Translations under genes and position numbers: made by a program | From: Mycolicibacterium stellerae | GTDB taxonomy: Bacteria > Actinomycetota > Actinomycetes > Mycobacteriales > Mycobacteriaceae | Direction of reading: 5' to 3' | Assembly: GCF_003719305.1 (NCBI RefSeq) | Contig: NZ_RARC01000001.1 | Span: 496,001 to 560,000 of the forward strand | DNA length: 64,000 nucleotides | The notes under the pieces: model-generated | Told to the model about the DNA's origin: nothing | Seen by the model: the letters and a program-made list of their open reading frames with translations, nothing else | Database searches by the model: none | Shown: piece by piece, positions 43,006 to 51,285 of the stretch | Numbering within the stretch: the stretch's first letter is position 1 | How the letters are laid out: the number at the start of each line of letters is the position of its first letter

Positions 43006-44603
43006 CACTCGACCGGGATCTCGCTGAACTGACCCTTGAGGTCGGCCCCCTGCCGGGAGCGGTAGATCCGGAAAGCCGCATACCAGGTGAGCGCGAACAC
43101 GGCCACGGCGATCGTCATGACCTCGGAGAGGTGGTTGTTGGCCCCGTAGGCGGCGTCGATCAGCAGCCGGTAGAAGACGAACACCACGCAGGTCAGCGCC
43201 ACCACGCCGATCACAGAGATGACCGGGACCTTCCCCACCCGATACGCGATGGGAGACGACTCGAATTCCCGCTTGCGCCGGAACGGGAAAATGATCGCGG
43301 CCACGCAGACCCCCATGAACGGGATGCACTGGCCGAGGAAGCCGCCGAGCACAAGGACCGAGCTGGTGAACGCGTACAGGCAGACCCAGACGAAGGCGAT
43401 CGCCGCCGAGAGCGCCAGCGCCCAAGTCGGGGTGTGGAATTTGGCCGAGACCGATGAGAACCACTTCGGGGCCATCCCGTCGAGCGACCAGGCCAGCATG
43501 CTGCGGGTCGCGACGATCAACGAGCTCGCACCGACGAAGAACAGCAGCGAGAGCACCCACAGACTGTTGACCACCGTCAGCACCGGGTTGCCGCCGGCGA
43601 TGCCGGTGTACAGGTTGACGTACGGCGCCGCGTCGAGCGGGAACTGGTCCGGCGTCACCTGAGTCGAGGCGAGCATGAACGAGCTGCCGAACGCCATCCG
43701 GTAGAGGAACATCAGCAGCATCATCGCGCCGCCCATCGTCACGATGGCCAGCGTCATGCCACGCAGCTGGCTGCGCTGCCCGTCCTTGACCTCGCCGCCG
43801 AAGCTCACGGACAGAACGGCGAACCAGAGCGAGAAGGCGGGCCACGCCGCGAAGAACGCCGTCTGCGACAGGCTGAAGGGTTGGCTGGTGTCGCCCGCCG
43901 CCGCGATGACGTTGTCATAAGCGCCTGCTCCCGCGGCCGCGTCGAAATTGTGGTGGAAGTCGAGCACGCCGGTCGCCGCCAGCGCGAGGGTGATGAACGT
44001 GACGAGCAGGCTGGCCGCCGTGACATAGCTGGCCCACCTCTGCACCTTGAAGTACACCCCGGCGCCGCGGTACTGCACGAACGAGAAGAAGCTGATCACC
44101 AAAACGCCACCGAGGAAAAGGCCCCACTTGCCTGCGAACCAGTTGCCTGCGTCGATCAGGGTCGCGTTGTGTTCCTGAACGCCCAGTGAGCTGAGCATGG
44201 GAGCGATGCCGAATTTGGCAAGGAACGCCCCGTTGACCCCGGTGTAGAAGAGCTGCCAGAAGATCAGCGACATGCTCAACACGATGCCTGCGGCCGGATG
44301 CAGGATCCTCGACATGAACACGTAGTCGCCGCCGGAACGCGGGTAGACCATGCTCAGCAGGCCGTAGCAGCCGGCGATGAACAGGCCTGCCACGGTCGCG
44401 ATCAGGGTGGCCAGTTCCATCGACGCGCCGGGGTAGAACTGCCAGGCGGCGACGATGAAGATGATGTATCCAAGGGCGATCTGTTGCCACCCGTAGAACA
44501 TCACGTCGTCGGTGCGCACTTGGCGGACCAGACCCGAACTGGCGCGGGTGAAGACCCCGGCCGTGGTCGGGACTCCAGTGTTGACGGTCGGTGCAGCACT
44601 CAT
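43005..44603 (-). CDS. APC family amino-acid/amine permease
   Basis: This 532-aa membrane transporter has about 12 hydrophobic segments and the amino acid-polyamine-organocation pattern. Examples are FIVAAWQFYPGASMELATLI, then LLSMVYPRSGGDYVFMSRIL in the helix 2 region and ASSLIVATRSMLAWSLDGMA in the conserved loop. Its substrate is presumably the compound processed by the adjacent creatininase-like amidohydrolase and dehydrogenases; an amine, amino acid or lactam is plausible. It starts 5 bp after the metallophosphoesterase stop and is coupled to the nucleotidyltransferase-like gene. Confidence 0.88.
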   Translation of the reverse strand: MSAAPTVNTGVPTTAGVFTRASSGLVRQVRTDDVMFYGWQQIALGYIIFIVAAWQFYPGASMELATLIATVAGLFIAGCYGLLSMVYPRSGGDYVFMSRILHPAAGIVLSMSLIFWQLFYTGVNGAFLAKFGIAPMLSSLGVQEHNATLIDAGNWFAGKWGLFLGGVLVISFFSFVQYRGAGVYFKVQRWASYVTAASLLVTFITLALAATGVLDFHHNFDAAAGAGAYDNVIAAAGDTSQPFSLSQTAFFAAWPAFSLWFAVLSVSFGGEVKDGQRSQLRGMTLAIVTMGGAMMLLMFLYRMAFGSSFMLASTQVTPDQFPLDAAPYVNLYTGIAGGNPVLTVVNSLWVLSLLFFVGASSLIVATRSMLAWSLDGMAPKWFSSVSAKFHTPTWALALSAAIAFVWVCLYAFTSSVLVLGGFLGQCIPFMGVCVAAIIFPFRRKREFESSPIAYRVGKVPVISVIGVVALTCVVFVFYRLLIDAAYGANNHLSEVMTIAVAVFALTWYAAFRIYRSRQGADLKGQFSEIPVE

Positions 44604-44608
44604 GGCTA

Positions 44609-45556
44609 TCAGCCCCTTACCAGGCTCGTGTTGACAAGGCCGTGTCGTTCGTCGAGATCGATGAGCAGGCCGCCCAGGATCCCCTCGCTGTATTCACTGC
44701 CGGGGTTGCCGATCGTCACGCCGCCCAACTCACGGACTCCCCGGGATTCGTGGATGTGCCCGTGCAGGCCGAGCATCGGCTCATACGTCGCGATGGCATC
44801 GCGGGTGGCGGTGCTGCCGACCGGCACCATCTGGGGGCCACCGGAAGTGACCACCGCGCGCAGGTCTTCGTCGAGCTTGGGCGCGTAATCCAGCCCCGAA
44901 GCGTATGGCGGGACGTGCAGGCTCATGATCGTCTTGCCGGGGTCGGCGACCCGGGTCATCACCTCGTCGATCCGTCGGCCGAGGTCCTCCTCGGACACGT
45001 CGCGCGGACACGCCCACGGCGTGATGTTGCCGTAGCCCATGCCCATCATCTGGAAGCCGCCGTCAAGATCGATGACCGTCCCGTTCGGGTCCTCGATCAC
45101 GCTCGAGCGGCTGAGCATGTCATCGACGTCGAAGTAGTCGTCGTTGGCACCGCTGATCAGCACCCGCACACCGGTTCCGCCCAGCCGGTCCTCGGCCATG
45201 TCGATCCAGCGCTCGACACGCTTGAGGATCAACGAACGGAAGAGGTCGTCGATCTTGTCTTGATCAGCTGAATAGGACTCGAACTCGTCGGGGGTGGTCA
45301 GCCACGCGTACTCACCGGCGTCACCGATCATCGTGAGCAGGTTGTCGAGCTGCGGACCCGAGCTGACCTTGCGCTCGATACCGGCAAAGCGGGCCTTGTA
45401 CTTGCCGCGCTTGGTCTCGATCACCGGGACGATGAACTTCCCGGTGATGTCGCCGCCGATCACGATCGTGTCGCACTCGTAGTGCTTAGGGGTGGCGAGG
45501 AACTTCTTCCAGCATCGCTCGCTCCCGTGGATATCGGTGCAGAAGTACATGCGCAC
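44609..45556 (-). CDS. Calcineurin-like metallophosphoesterase
   Basis: This 315-aa binuclear metallophosphoesterase has the ligand motifs in order: CTDIHGS (DxH), VIGGDITG (GDxxx), ISGANDDYF (in place of GNHD), SLHVPPY and GLHGHIHES (GHxH). GTG 45556 is preferred because GGAGG lies 8 bp upstream; TTG 45577 and ATG 45550 are alternatives. It heads the minus-strand operon with the permease and nucleotidyltransferase-like genes, and diverges from the creatininase gene. A cyclic nucleotide, nucleotide or phosphorylated intermediate could be the substrate. Confidence 0.87.
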   Translation of the reverse strand: MRMYFCTDIHGSERCWKKFLATPKHYECDTIVIGGDITGKFIVPVIETKRGKYKARFAGIERKVSSGPQLDNLLTMIGDAGEYAWLTTPDEFESYSADQDKIDDLFRSLILKRVERWIDMAEDRLGGTGVRVLISGANDDYFDVDDMLSRSSVIEDPNGTVIDLDGGFQMMGMGYGNITPWACPRDVSEEDLGRRIDEVMTRVADPGKTIMSLHVPPYASGLDYAPKLDEDLRAVVTSGGPQMVPVGSTATRDAIATYEPMLGLHGHIHESRGVRELGGVTIGNPGSEYSEGILGGLLIDLDERHGLVNTSLVRG

Positions 45557-45643
45557 GTTGGGCGCCTCCAGAGGCAACAGGTCGGATCGTCGAACACGAC
45601 CGAACGTATGGGCCGGTTGTTTCCAGCTGAATAAATACCCGTG

Positions 45644-45658
45644 TCGATAACGTATCGA
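45644..45658. promoter_or_regulatory. Palindrome 1 upstream of the creatininase operon
   Basis: TCGATA and TATCGA form a perfect inverted repeat with spacer ACG, 88 bp upstream of the metallophosphoesterase start and 101 bp upstream of the creatininase start. The half-site is shared with the palindromes at 45711 and 40157. Confidence 0.55.
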
Positions 45659-45710
45659 ATTGGACGGAATTGAGCTGTGAGTAGTATCAATTTACGGAGC
45701 GGAGTGATTG

Positions 45711-45733
45711 CAAATCGATGCAGTATCGATTTG
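45711..45733. promoter_or_regulatory. Palindrome 2 upstream of the creatininase operon
   Basis: CAAATCGAT and ATCGATTTG form a perfect 9-bp inverted repeat with spacer GCAGT, ending 25 bp before the GTG start of the creatininase gene. The closeness to the start and the shared TCGAT core suggest an operator. The TetR encoded at 48085 is one candidate binding protein. Confidence 0.65.
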
Positions 45734-45758
45734 GCTGACAAACAAGGCGGAGGCAGCT

Positions 45759-46601
45759 GTGAGTGAGGACCTGATGAACCCGGTGGTCGGCGCCGGCACG
45801 GTCGAATACGAGTGGATGACCTGGCCCGAGATCGCCGCGGCCGCCGCCGCGGACGTCCCGATCGTGATCGCCATCGGTGCAACCGAACAGCACGGTCCGC
45901 ACCTGCCCGTGAGCGCCGACTGGGTCGTCCCTCAGGCACTGCTGCGCCTGGCCGCGGCGCAGCGCCCCTTCATCGTCGGGCCGCCGCTGCGGCTCGGTTA
46001 CCGCTCGCGCCCGGCCAGCGGCGGCGGTCAACAGTTTCCCGGCACCCTCTCGCTCCGGGCGACGACGTTCATCGCGATGATCGAGGACTTACTCGAGGAA
46101 TTGATTCGCACCGGATTCCGCCGGATCGTGCTGTACAGCTGGCACTTCGAGAACGCGAACTTCGTGTACGAACCGGCCTACCTGGTGTCGGGGCGCTTCC
46201 CCGATGTGAAGATCGTCGTCGTCGAGAACGGCATGCCCGACTTCAAGCCCGCCGATCTCGACGTGCTGTTCCCCGACGGCTTCCCCGGCCTCGCCCTCGA
46301 GCACGCCGCGGTCATCGAGACGTCGCTGTTCGAATACCTCCGCCCCGCCACGGTCCGGATGGACCGCATCGTCGACGACGCCCCCGCCCGCAACGTGCCT
46401 TGGGACGTGCTGCCGATAGACCCCAGGATGTCGACCCCCACGGGCGTGCTGGCGTCGGCGACGCAGGCCAGTGTGTCCAAGGGCAAACTGCTGACCGACC
46501 GGATCGTCGAGCACATCATCGAGATCCTGGACACCGAGTTCGAAATGGCTGACCACACTCCGCCTTTGGAGATGCTGCTCACCACCGACGAGGCGCGCTA
46601 A
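45759..46601 (+). CDS. Creatininase-family amidohydrolase
   Basis: This 280-aa metal-dependent amidohydrolase has GATEQHGPHLPVSAD and LYSWHFENANF. The five metal ligands of Pseudomonas creatininase (Glu34, His36, Asp45, His120, Glu122) appear as E43, H45, D54, H129 and E131, each offset by exactly nine. The HxEN motif is that of true creatininases rather than the GHGGN of MftE-type members. It should hydrolyse a cyclic amide such as creatinine or a related lactam. GTG 45759 has GGAGG five bases upstream. It is coupled to the next SDR gene (TAATG). Confidence 0.88.
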   Translation: MSEDLMNPVVGAGTVEYEWMTWPEIAAAAAADVPIVIAIGATEQHGPHLPVSADWVVPQALLRLAAAQRPFIVGPPLRLGYRSRPASGGGQQFPGTLSLRATTFIAMIEDLLEELIRTGFRRIVLYSWHFENANFVYEPAYLVSGRFPDVKIVVVENGMPDFKPADLDVLFPDGFPGLALEHAAVIETSLFEYLRPATVRMDRIVDDAPARNVPWDVLPIDPRMSTPTGVLASATQASVSKGKLLTDRIVEHIIEILDTEFEMADHTPPLEMLLTTDEAR

Positions 46602-47311
46602 TGGCCGGCGCGGCCCTGGTAACCGGGGGCGCAAGCGGCATCGGCCGTGCCACCGCTTACGCGCTCGCGGCGCGCGGCTACCAAGTCGCCATCGATCACC
46701 TCGGTCGCGAAACCGAGGCCAAGCAGGTGGCCAGCGACATCGGTGGGATCGCGTATGAAGCCGACGTCTCCGACATCGCCGCGGTCGACGAACTGGCCGC
46801 CGCCGTCGAGTCCGACCTCGGTCCCATCGAGGTCGCGGTGGCATGCGCGGGCTTCGATGTCGACCTACCACTCGAGGAGGTGACGCCGGAGTTGTGGCAC
46901 AGCAGCCTCGGGGTCATCCTCGGCGGCTGCGTGAACGTGATCGCCGCGGTCGGGCCGCGGATGCGGGCTCGTCGCAGCGGCTCGATCGTGGGTATCTCGT
47001 CGGAACTGGCGCTGCTCGGCGACGAGAACCACGTGCCGTATGTGACCGCGAAGTCGGCGATGCTCGGCCTGGTTCGCTCGATCGCCCGCGAGTACGGCCC
47101 TGACCAGGTTCGGGTCAACATCATCTGCCCGGGCCCGACCGACACCGAGATGCTCACGCCGCGGTGGCGCGGCGAGGACTACCGGCAAAGCATTCCCCTG
47201 CAACGGTTCGGCACCCCAGAGGAGCTGGCCCGCGCGATCGTCGACGTCGCCGAGTGGACCTGGCTGACCGGCCAGGTTATCTCGCCCAACGGCGGGGTGG
47301 TGATCCAGTGA
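46601..47311 (+). CDS. SDR family oxidoreductase
   Basis: This 236-aa FabG-like short-chain dehydrogenase has ALVTGGASGIGRATAYAL, ACAGFD, SSELALLGDENHVPYVTAKS with YVTAK as YxxxK, CPGPTDTEML and TGQVISPNGGVVIQ. It shares one base with the creatininase stop (TAATG) and overlaps the next SDR start (GTGA). The three form one tightly coupled unit, which implies consecutive steps on the same compound. Confidence 0.88.
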   Translation: MAGAALVTGGASGIGRATAYALAARGYQVAIDHLGRETEAKQVASDIGGIAYEADVSDIAAVDELAAAVESDLGPIEVAVACAGFDVDLPLEEVTPELWHSSLGVILGGCVNVIAAVGPRMRARRSGSIVGISSELALLGDENHVPYVTAKSAMLGLVRSIAREYGPDQVRVNIICPGPTDTEMLTPRWRGEDYRQSIPLQRFGTPEELARAIVDVAEWTWLTGQVISPNGGVVIQ

Positions 47312-48027
47312 CCGCGAAAGTCGCCCTGGTGACCGGTGCGGCCGGGGGCATCGGGCGCGAGATCGTTCGCGCGCTCGCCACGGCGGGTTGGACGGTCGCC
47401 GCGACCGATCTGGCTGAGGCCGGCGAGATTGCCGACGCCGAGCTGACGATCTCGGCCGACCTGTGCGGGCGGGACAACTGCCGGTCGGTCGTGGACGCGG
47501 TGCTCGCGCGGTTCGGACGGCTGGACCTGCTAGTCAACAACGCCGCGACGATGACGGTCGTCGAACCGACTGTGGACACGATGTCGTTGTGGTGGCGCGA
47601 CATCGAGGTCAACCTGACCGCGCCCCTTTGGCTGACTCAGGCGGCGGCCGCACCGCTGCGGGAGACCGCCGGTCAGGTCGTCAACCTCAGTAGCATCTCG
47701 GCGCTGCGGGGCGAGGCCGGCTTCAGCGCCTACGCGGCGAGCAAGGCGGGGCTGCTCGGAATGACGCGGTCGCTGGCGCGCGAACTCGCCCCGATGATCC
47801 GGGTGAACGCGATCGCACCGGGGCCCACCGAAACCGAGCAGCTTCTCCGCGACGCCGAGTTCCACGGCGTGGGACTCGAGGAGCTGCATCGCCACTACAC
47901 CGCAGGCATGCCGACCGGACGGCTGGTACAGCCCGCCGAGGTAGCCGACGTGGTCGTATTCCTCGCTGGTGCCAAATCGTTCACTGGAGAGTGCGTGCAG
48001 ATCAACGGCGGGATGCTGATGTCGTGA
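47308..48027 (+). CDS. SDR family oxidoreductase
   Basis: This 239-aa second short-chain dehydrogenase of the unit has ALVTGAAGGIGREIVRAL, LLVNNAATMTVVEPT, LSSISALRGEAGFSAYAASK with YAASK, and APGPTETEQLL. It ends GECVQINGGMLMS. GTG 47308 overlaps the previous stop; an upstream in-frame start at 47164 lies inside that gene. It is only moderately similar to the neighbouring SDR, so this is probably a pair with different substrates rather than a fresh duplication. Confidence 0.88.
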   Translation: MTAKVALVTGAAGGIGREIVRALATAGWTVAATDLAEAGEIADAELTISADLCGRDNCRSVVDAVLARFGRLDLLVNNAATMTVVEPTVDTMSLWWRDIEVNLTAPLWLTQAAAAPLRETAGQVVNLSSISALRGEAGFSAYAASKAGLLGMTRSLARELAPMIRVNAIAPGPTETEQLLRDAEFHGVGLEELHRHYTAGMPTGRLVQPAEVADVVVFLAGAKSFTGECVQINGGMLMS

Positions 48028-48084
48028 GACGATCGCGCGGGAAGCACGCCGGGCACCGGGGGTCGCGGGAGGGACGGAATCGCA

Positions 48085-48822
48085 ATGGCGCACGACACTG
48101 AACAAACCCGGGCCGGGCCAACGACCGACGACGACGGTCGCCGCGGCCACATCATGGTCGTCGCCGCCAGGCTGTTCCGCGAGCGCGGGTACCTCAACAC
48201 GACCATGACCGAGATCGCGCGCGAGTGTGGACTGGGCCAGTCGTCGCTGTACTACTGGTTCCGCCAGAAGGAGGACATCCTGCTTGGGCTGCTCGCGTTG
48301 AACCGCGTCTCGCTCGACTTCGCCGAACAGGTTGTCGCCGAGACTGGTTCACCCGCGGTGCGGCTATTACGGCTGCTGCGCCTCGACATGCTCGAGCTGT
48401 GCTCGTCGTCGGTCGACATCTGCGAAGTCGAGGTGTTGGCCGAGCAGCAGCCCGCCGTGTTCGCCGAGTTCTGGGCCGACACCGCGGCCCTACACGGGCA
48501 CATCGGCACACTCATCAGTGACGGCATCGCATGCGGCGAGTTCATTGAGTGCGATCCCGAGTTCGTCGCACTCAACATCTGCGCCGCCGAAGAGGGCGTG
48601 CAACGGCGGTACCGCAACTCGGCCGCACACGCCCCTGGCGGGAACAGCCCGTTCCGGCACCAGGATTACTCCCGCGAGCATGTCGCCAGCGAGCTCGCGG
48701 CGATCCTCGTGCGGGGGTTGCTGCGGGACCCGACGACGTTGCCGAACCTCATCGCGGCGGCGGCCGCCCACCACGATGTCGCGCCATCCACATCGTCGGC
48801 GTCGGCGCCGACCGGCAGGTGA
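48085..48822 (+). CDS. TetR/AcrR family transcriptional regulator
   Basis: This 245-aa TetR regulator has the HTH TTMTEIARECGLGQSSLYYW followed by FRQKEDILLGLL. The ligand domain has an unusual Cys pair region (LELCSSSVDICEVEVLAEQ). It begins 57 bp after the SDR pair and its stop overlaps the Rieske gene (GTGA). As the only regulator encoded in this locus it is the prime candidate to bind the TCGAT palindromes at 45644, 45711 and 40157. Confidence 0.88.
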   Translation: MAHDTEQTRAGPTTDDDGRRGHIMVVAARLFRERGYLNTTMTEIARECGLGQSSLYYWFRQKEDILLGLLALNRVSLDFAEQVVAETGSPAVRLLRLLRLDMLELCSSSVDICEVEVLAEQQPAVFAEFWADTAALHGHIGTLISDGIACGEFIECDPEFVALNICAAEEGVQRRYRNSAAHAPGGNSPFRHQDYSREHVASELAAILVRGLLRDPTTLPNLIAAAAAHHDVAPSTSSASAPTGR

Positions 48823-49631
48823 ACTCCGAGACACACATCGCGGCACTGCGCCGCGGCTGGTACCCGGTGGCCCGCGCCGTCGACCTTCACCGTCCTCAGA
48901 AGGCGACGTTGCTCGGCCGACGCCTGGTCGCGTTCAGCACTGCCGACGGGCAACCGCGGGTTCTGCCCGACCGGTGCCAGCACCGCGGCGGGACGCTCCA
49001 CCGTGGCGCGGTCGTCGACGACGCAATCGAGTGCCCGTACCACGGGTGGAGGTGGCGCGGCGCCGACGGGCAGTGTGTCTTCATCCCGTCCAACGGTTCC
49101 TCCGCCCCCATCCCGAAAACAGCCGTCATCGGCTCCTTTCCCGCCGTGGAGCGCTACGGCCTTGTGTGGACGTGCATCGGCGATGCCCTGACCGACCCGC
49201 CCGACCTACCTGAACTCGAGCCACTCGGAATGACCTACGTAGCAGGCGAACCGGTCGACGTCGAGGCCGGGATTCTCGCCGCGATGGAGAGCTTCCTTGA
49301 TGTCGCGGGCTCCCGTCTCATTGGTTGCGGGACGAGGGGCGCGGTGGCGCAACAAGTTTCGAAGTTCGAATACCGCTTCGTAATGCCGGGCATCACCACG
49401 GTGCTGTTCGATCACGGGGCCGGCGGCAAGCAGGTCGTGATGCAGGCGATTTGCCCGACGGGCCCAACTGGGTGCCGGATCTTCCTCGTCTCTGGAACTA
49501 CGGCTGGCTTCGCCGCGTTCGATCCGGCCGCAACGCTGGCCGCCGAGATGCAGATCCCGCACGAGAACTTGTCCACGGGTCCTCGCCGACCTGCGGACTT
49601 GTCGACTGCCGATCGCACGCGCCTAGGGTGA
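48819..49631 (+). CDS. Rieske [2Fe-2S] protein, oxygenase-like but lacking the mononuclear iron site
   Basis: This 270-aa protein has an intact Rieske centre: C53 and H55 in CQHRGGTLH, C72 and H75 in CPYHGW. The rest resembles the C-terminal catalytic half of Rieske oxygenases, but the iron-binding pattern NFLDxxHxxxxH reads ESFLDVAGSRLIG. Only the Asp is kept and both histidines are missing. The protein is also shorter than typical oxygenases (about 350 aa). It may be an electron-transfer or regulatory derivative, or decayed. GTG 48819 overlaps the TetR stop; the AKR gene follows after 4 bp. Confidence 0.82.
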   Translation: MNSETHIAALRRGWYPVARAVDLHRPQKATLLGRRLVAFSTADGQPRVLPDRCQHRGGTLHRGAVVDDAIECPYHGWRWRGADGQCVFIPSNGSSAPIPKTAVIGSFPAVERYGLVWTCIGDALTDPPDLPELEPLGMTYVAGEPVDVEAGILAAMESFLDVAGSRLIGCGTRGAVAQQVSKFEYRFVMPGITTVLFDHGAGGKQVVMQAICPTGPTGCRIFLVSGTTAGFAAFDPAATLAAEMQIPHENLSTGPRRPADLSTADRTRLG

Positions 49632-49635
49632 AAAA

Positions 49636-50706
49636 ATGACGATAGATTTCGACTACAAAGGCGTGCCCCACACCTTGGATCCATGGAGCGCTTCGCAGGA
49701 TCGCTACGACTCCATGGTCTACCGCCGGGTCGGCAATTCGGGGCTGATCCTGCCCGCGATCTCGCTGGGGCTCTGGTACAACTTCGGCGACAACCGCCCC
49801 TTCGACATTCAGCGCGAGGTGCTGCGGCACGCGTTCGACCACGGCATCACGCACTTCGACCTCGCCAACAACTACGGACCGCCGTACGGCTCTGCCGAAG
49901 AGAACTTCGGCAGGATGATGCGAAGCGACTTCAGGCCTTATCGGCATGAGCTGACCATCTCGAGCAAGGCCGGGTGGGACATGTGGCCGGGCCCGAACGG
50001 TCAACTGGGCTCCCGCGGCTACCTGCTCTCGAGCCTCGAGGACTCCCTGCGCCGGCTCTCGATCGACTACGTCGACATCTTCTATTCGCACCGGTTCGAC
50101 CCCGCAACGCCCCTCGAGGAGACCATCGGCGCACTGGCCACCGCGGTTCAGCTGGGCCACGCCCGCTACGTCGGCATCTCGTCCTACTCCGCCGAACACA
50201 CCGCCGAAGCGAAGGAGATCGCTGATCGCGCCGGCATCCCACTCGTCATCCACCAGCCGTCGTACAGCCTGCTGAATCGATGGATCGAATCGGGCCTCAC
50301 CGAGCAGCTTCGCTCGGCCGGCATGGGCGCGATCTCGTTCACGGCGCTCGCGCAGGGCCTGCTCACCGACCGGTACGCGACCGAAGACGCCGCCGACATC
50401 GACCGGGCCACCTCTCGCCCCACCTTTGCCGATGACGCGGTCACAGACGAGGTTCTCGCGAAGATTCGCGGGCTCAAGACCATCGCTGCGGCGCGTGGGC
50501 AATCGCTCGCACAGATGGCACTGGCCTGGGTGCTGCGCGACCCGGTCGTCGCATCGACACTCATCGGCGCGTCGAGCGTCGCTCAGCTCGACGAGAACCT
50601 GGGTGCCCTCGACAACCTGGACTTCTCCGATGACGAGCTGAGGTCGATCGACGAGTACGCCACGGAGGCAGGGATCGACCTCTGGCGTGAATCGTCAGAC
50701 CTCTGA
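49636..50706 (+). CDS. Aldo/keto reductase (YghZ/MgrA-like)
   Basis: This 356-aa NADPH-dependent aldo/keto reductase has the long form similar to L-glyceraldehyde-3-phosphate reductase YghZ. It reads YRRVGNSGLILPAISLGLWY, then ITHFDLANNYGPPYGSAEE carrying catalytic D and Y, ISSKAGWDMW with the Lys, and YVDIFYSHRFDP in which His takes the active-site histidine position. Its start lies 4 bp after the Rieske gene, so it is probably cotranscribed. It is the last gene before the tRNA-Phe fragment that marks the edge of the neighbouring integrated element. Confidence 0.89.
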   Translation: MTIDFDYKGVPHTLDPWSASQDRYDSMVYRRVGNSGLILPAISLGLWYNFGDNRPFDIQREVLRHAFDHGITHFDLANNYGPPYGSAEENFGRMMRSDFRPYRHELTISSKAGWDMWPGPNGQLGSRGYLLSSLEDSLRRLSIDYVDIFYSHRFDPATPLEETIGALATAVQLGHARYVGISSYSAEHTAEAKEIADRAGIPLVIHQPSYSLLNRWIESGLTEQLRSAGMGAISFTALAQGLLTDRYATEDAADIDRATSRPTFADDAVTDEVLAKIRGLKTIAAARGQSLAQMALAWVLRDPVVASTLIGASSVAQLDENLGALDNLDFSDDELRSIDEYATEAGIDLWRESSDL

Positions 50707-50741
50707 TTATTTCGCACGGCACTGAACTGCAGTGAAGCTCG

Positions 50742-50769
50742 GTGGCCAGGGTCGGGATCGAACCGGCGA
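50742..50769. repeat. Partial copy of the tRNA-Phe 3' end (candidate attachment site)
   Basis: Bases 50742-50769 match 59144-59171, the 3' end and T-arm of the tRNA-Phe gene, in 27 of 28 positions and in the same orientation (GTGGCCAGGG then CGGGATCGAACCGGCGA). Similarity stops at both ends. This is the expected footprint of site-specific integration into a tRNA gene, the fragment marking the far end of the element. Confidence 0.85.
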
Positions 50770-51285
50770 TCTGGGGCTTCGGTGAGTGAGTTGTCACTCC
50801 GGCGGACCGTTCGGCGGGGAGATCACCACACGTGTCTACGCCCGGCCGATCGGACTTTCGGCTGACCATCGTCTGCCCCGAATCCCGATGCACGCCGACC
50901 CGCTCTGCGTTGCTCACATGCGGCACACGGTCCGGTCCGGCAACTACAGCGCGCCGCTCGGCGTGTCGGATCATCGCGCCGCGGTTCGAGAGTGTCCAGT
51001 CTCAACGGCTCTTGCACGTTAGGGATGGATAAAAGCCTGTCGATCGTCGCCCGCATCTTGAAACTGTTGATTGGCTGTGAGTTGGCAGGGTTAATCCTGT
51101 TGGCTAACGCCTAAATTCGTAGGGTTGCGCGTCGCAGTCGACCGTCAACGCACACACCATCGAAAACGGCACCCAGCCCTACCGACTACGCATCAGCAAG
51201 ACCGGACGCCCTCGGAGCCGCAAACCTGCGTAAGACGCTTTATCAGAGAGAAATCATCGGTCCCCGGGACGCAGGCGCCGGCGGA
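50770..51285. other. Intergenic stretch without a recognised gene
   Basis: I see no convincing coding frame here. One short stretch on the plus strand near 51135-51225 reads like protein (STVNAHTIENGTQPYRLRIS) but ends quickly and has no usable start; it may be a gene remnant. No tandem repeats were noticed. Confidence 0.4.

Noticed and set aside
43006..43845. In-frame upstream extension of the nucleotidyltransferase-like gene
   Set aside because: It is antisense-like shadow sequence within the permease gene; the TGATG coupling at 43005 marks the real start.
45759..46601. Mycofactocin system peptidase MftE
   Set aside because: None of mftA, mftB, mftC, mftD or mftF is nearby and the HxEN motif differs from the GHGGN of MftE.
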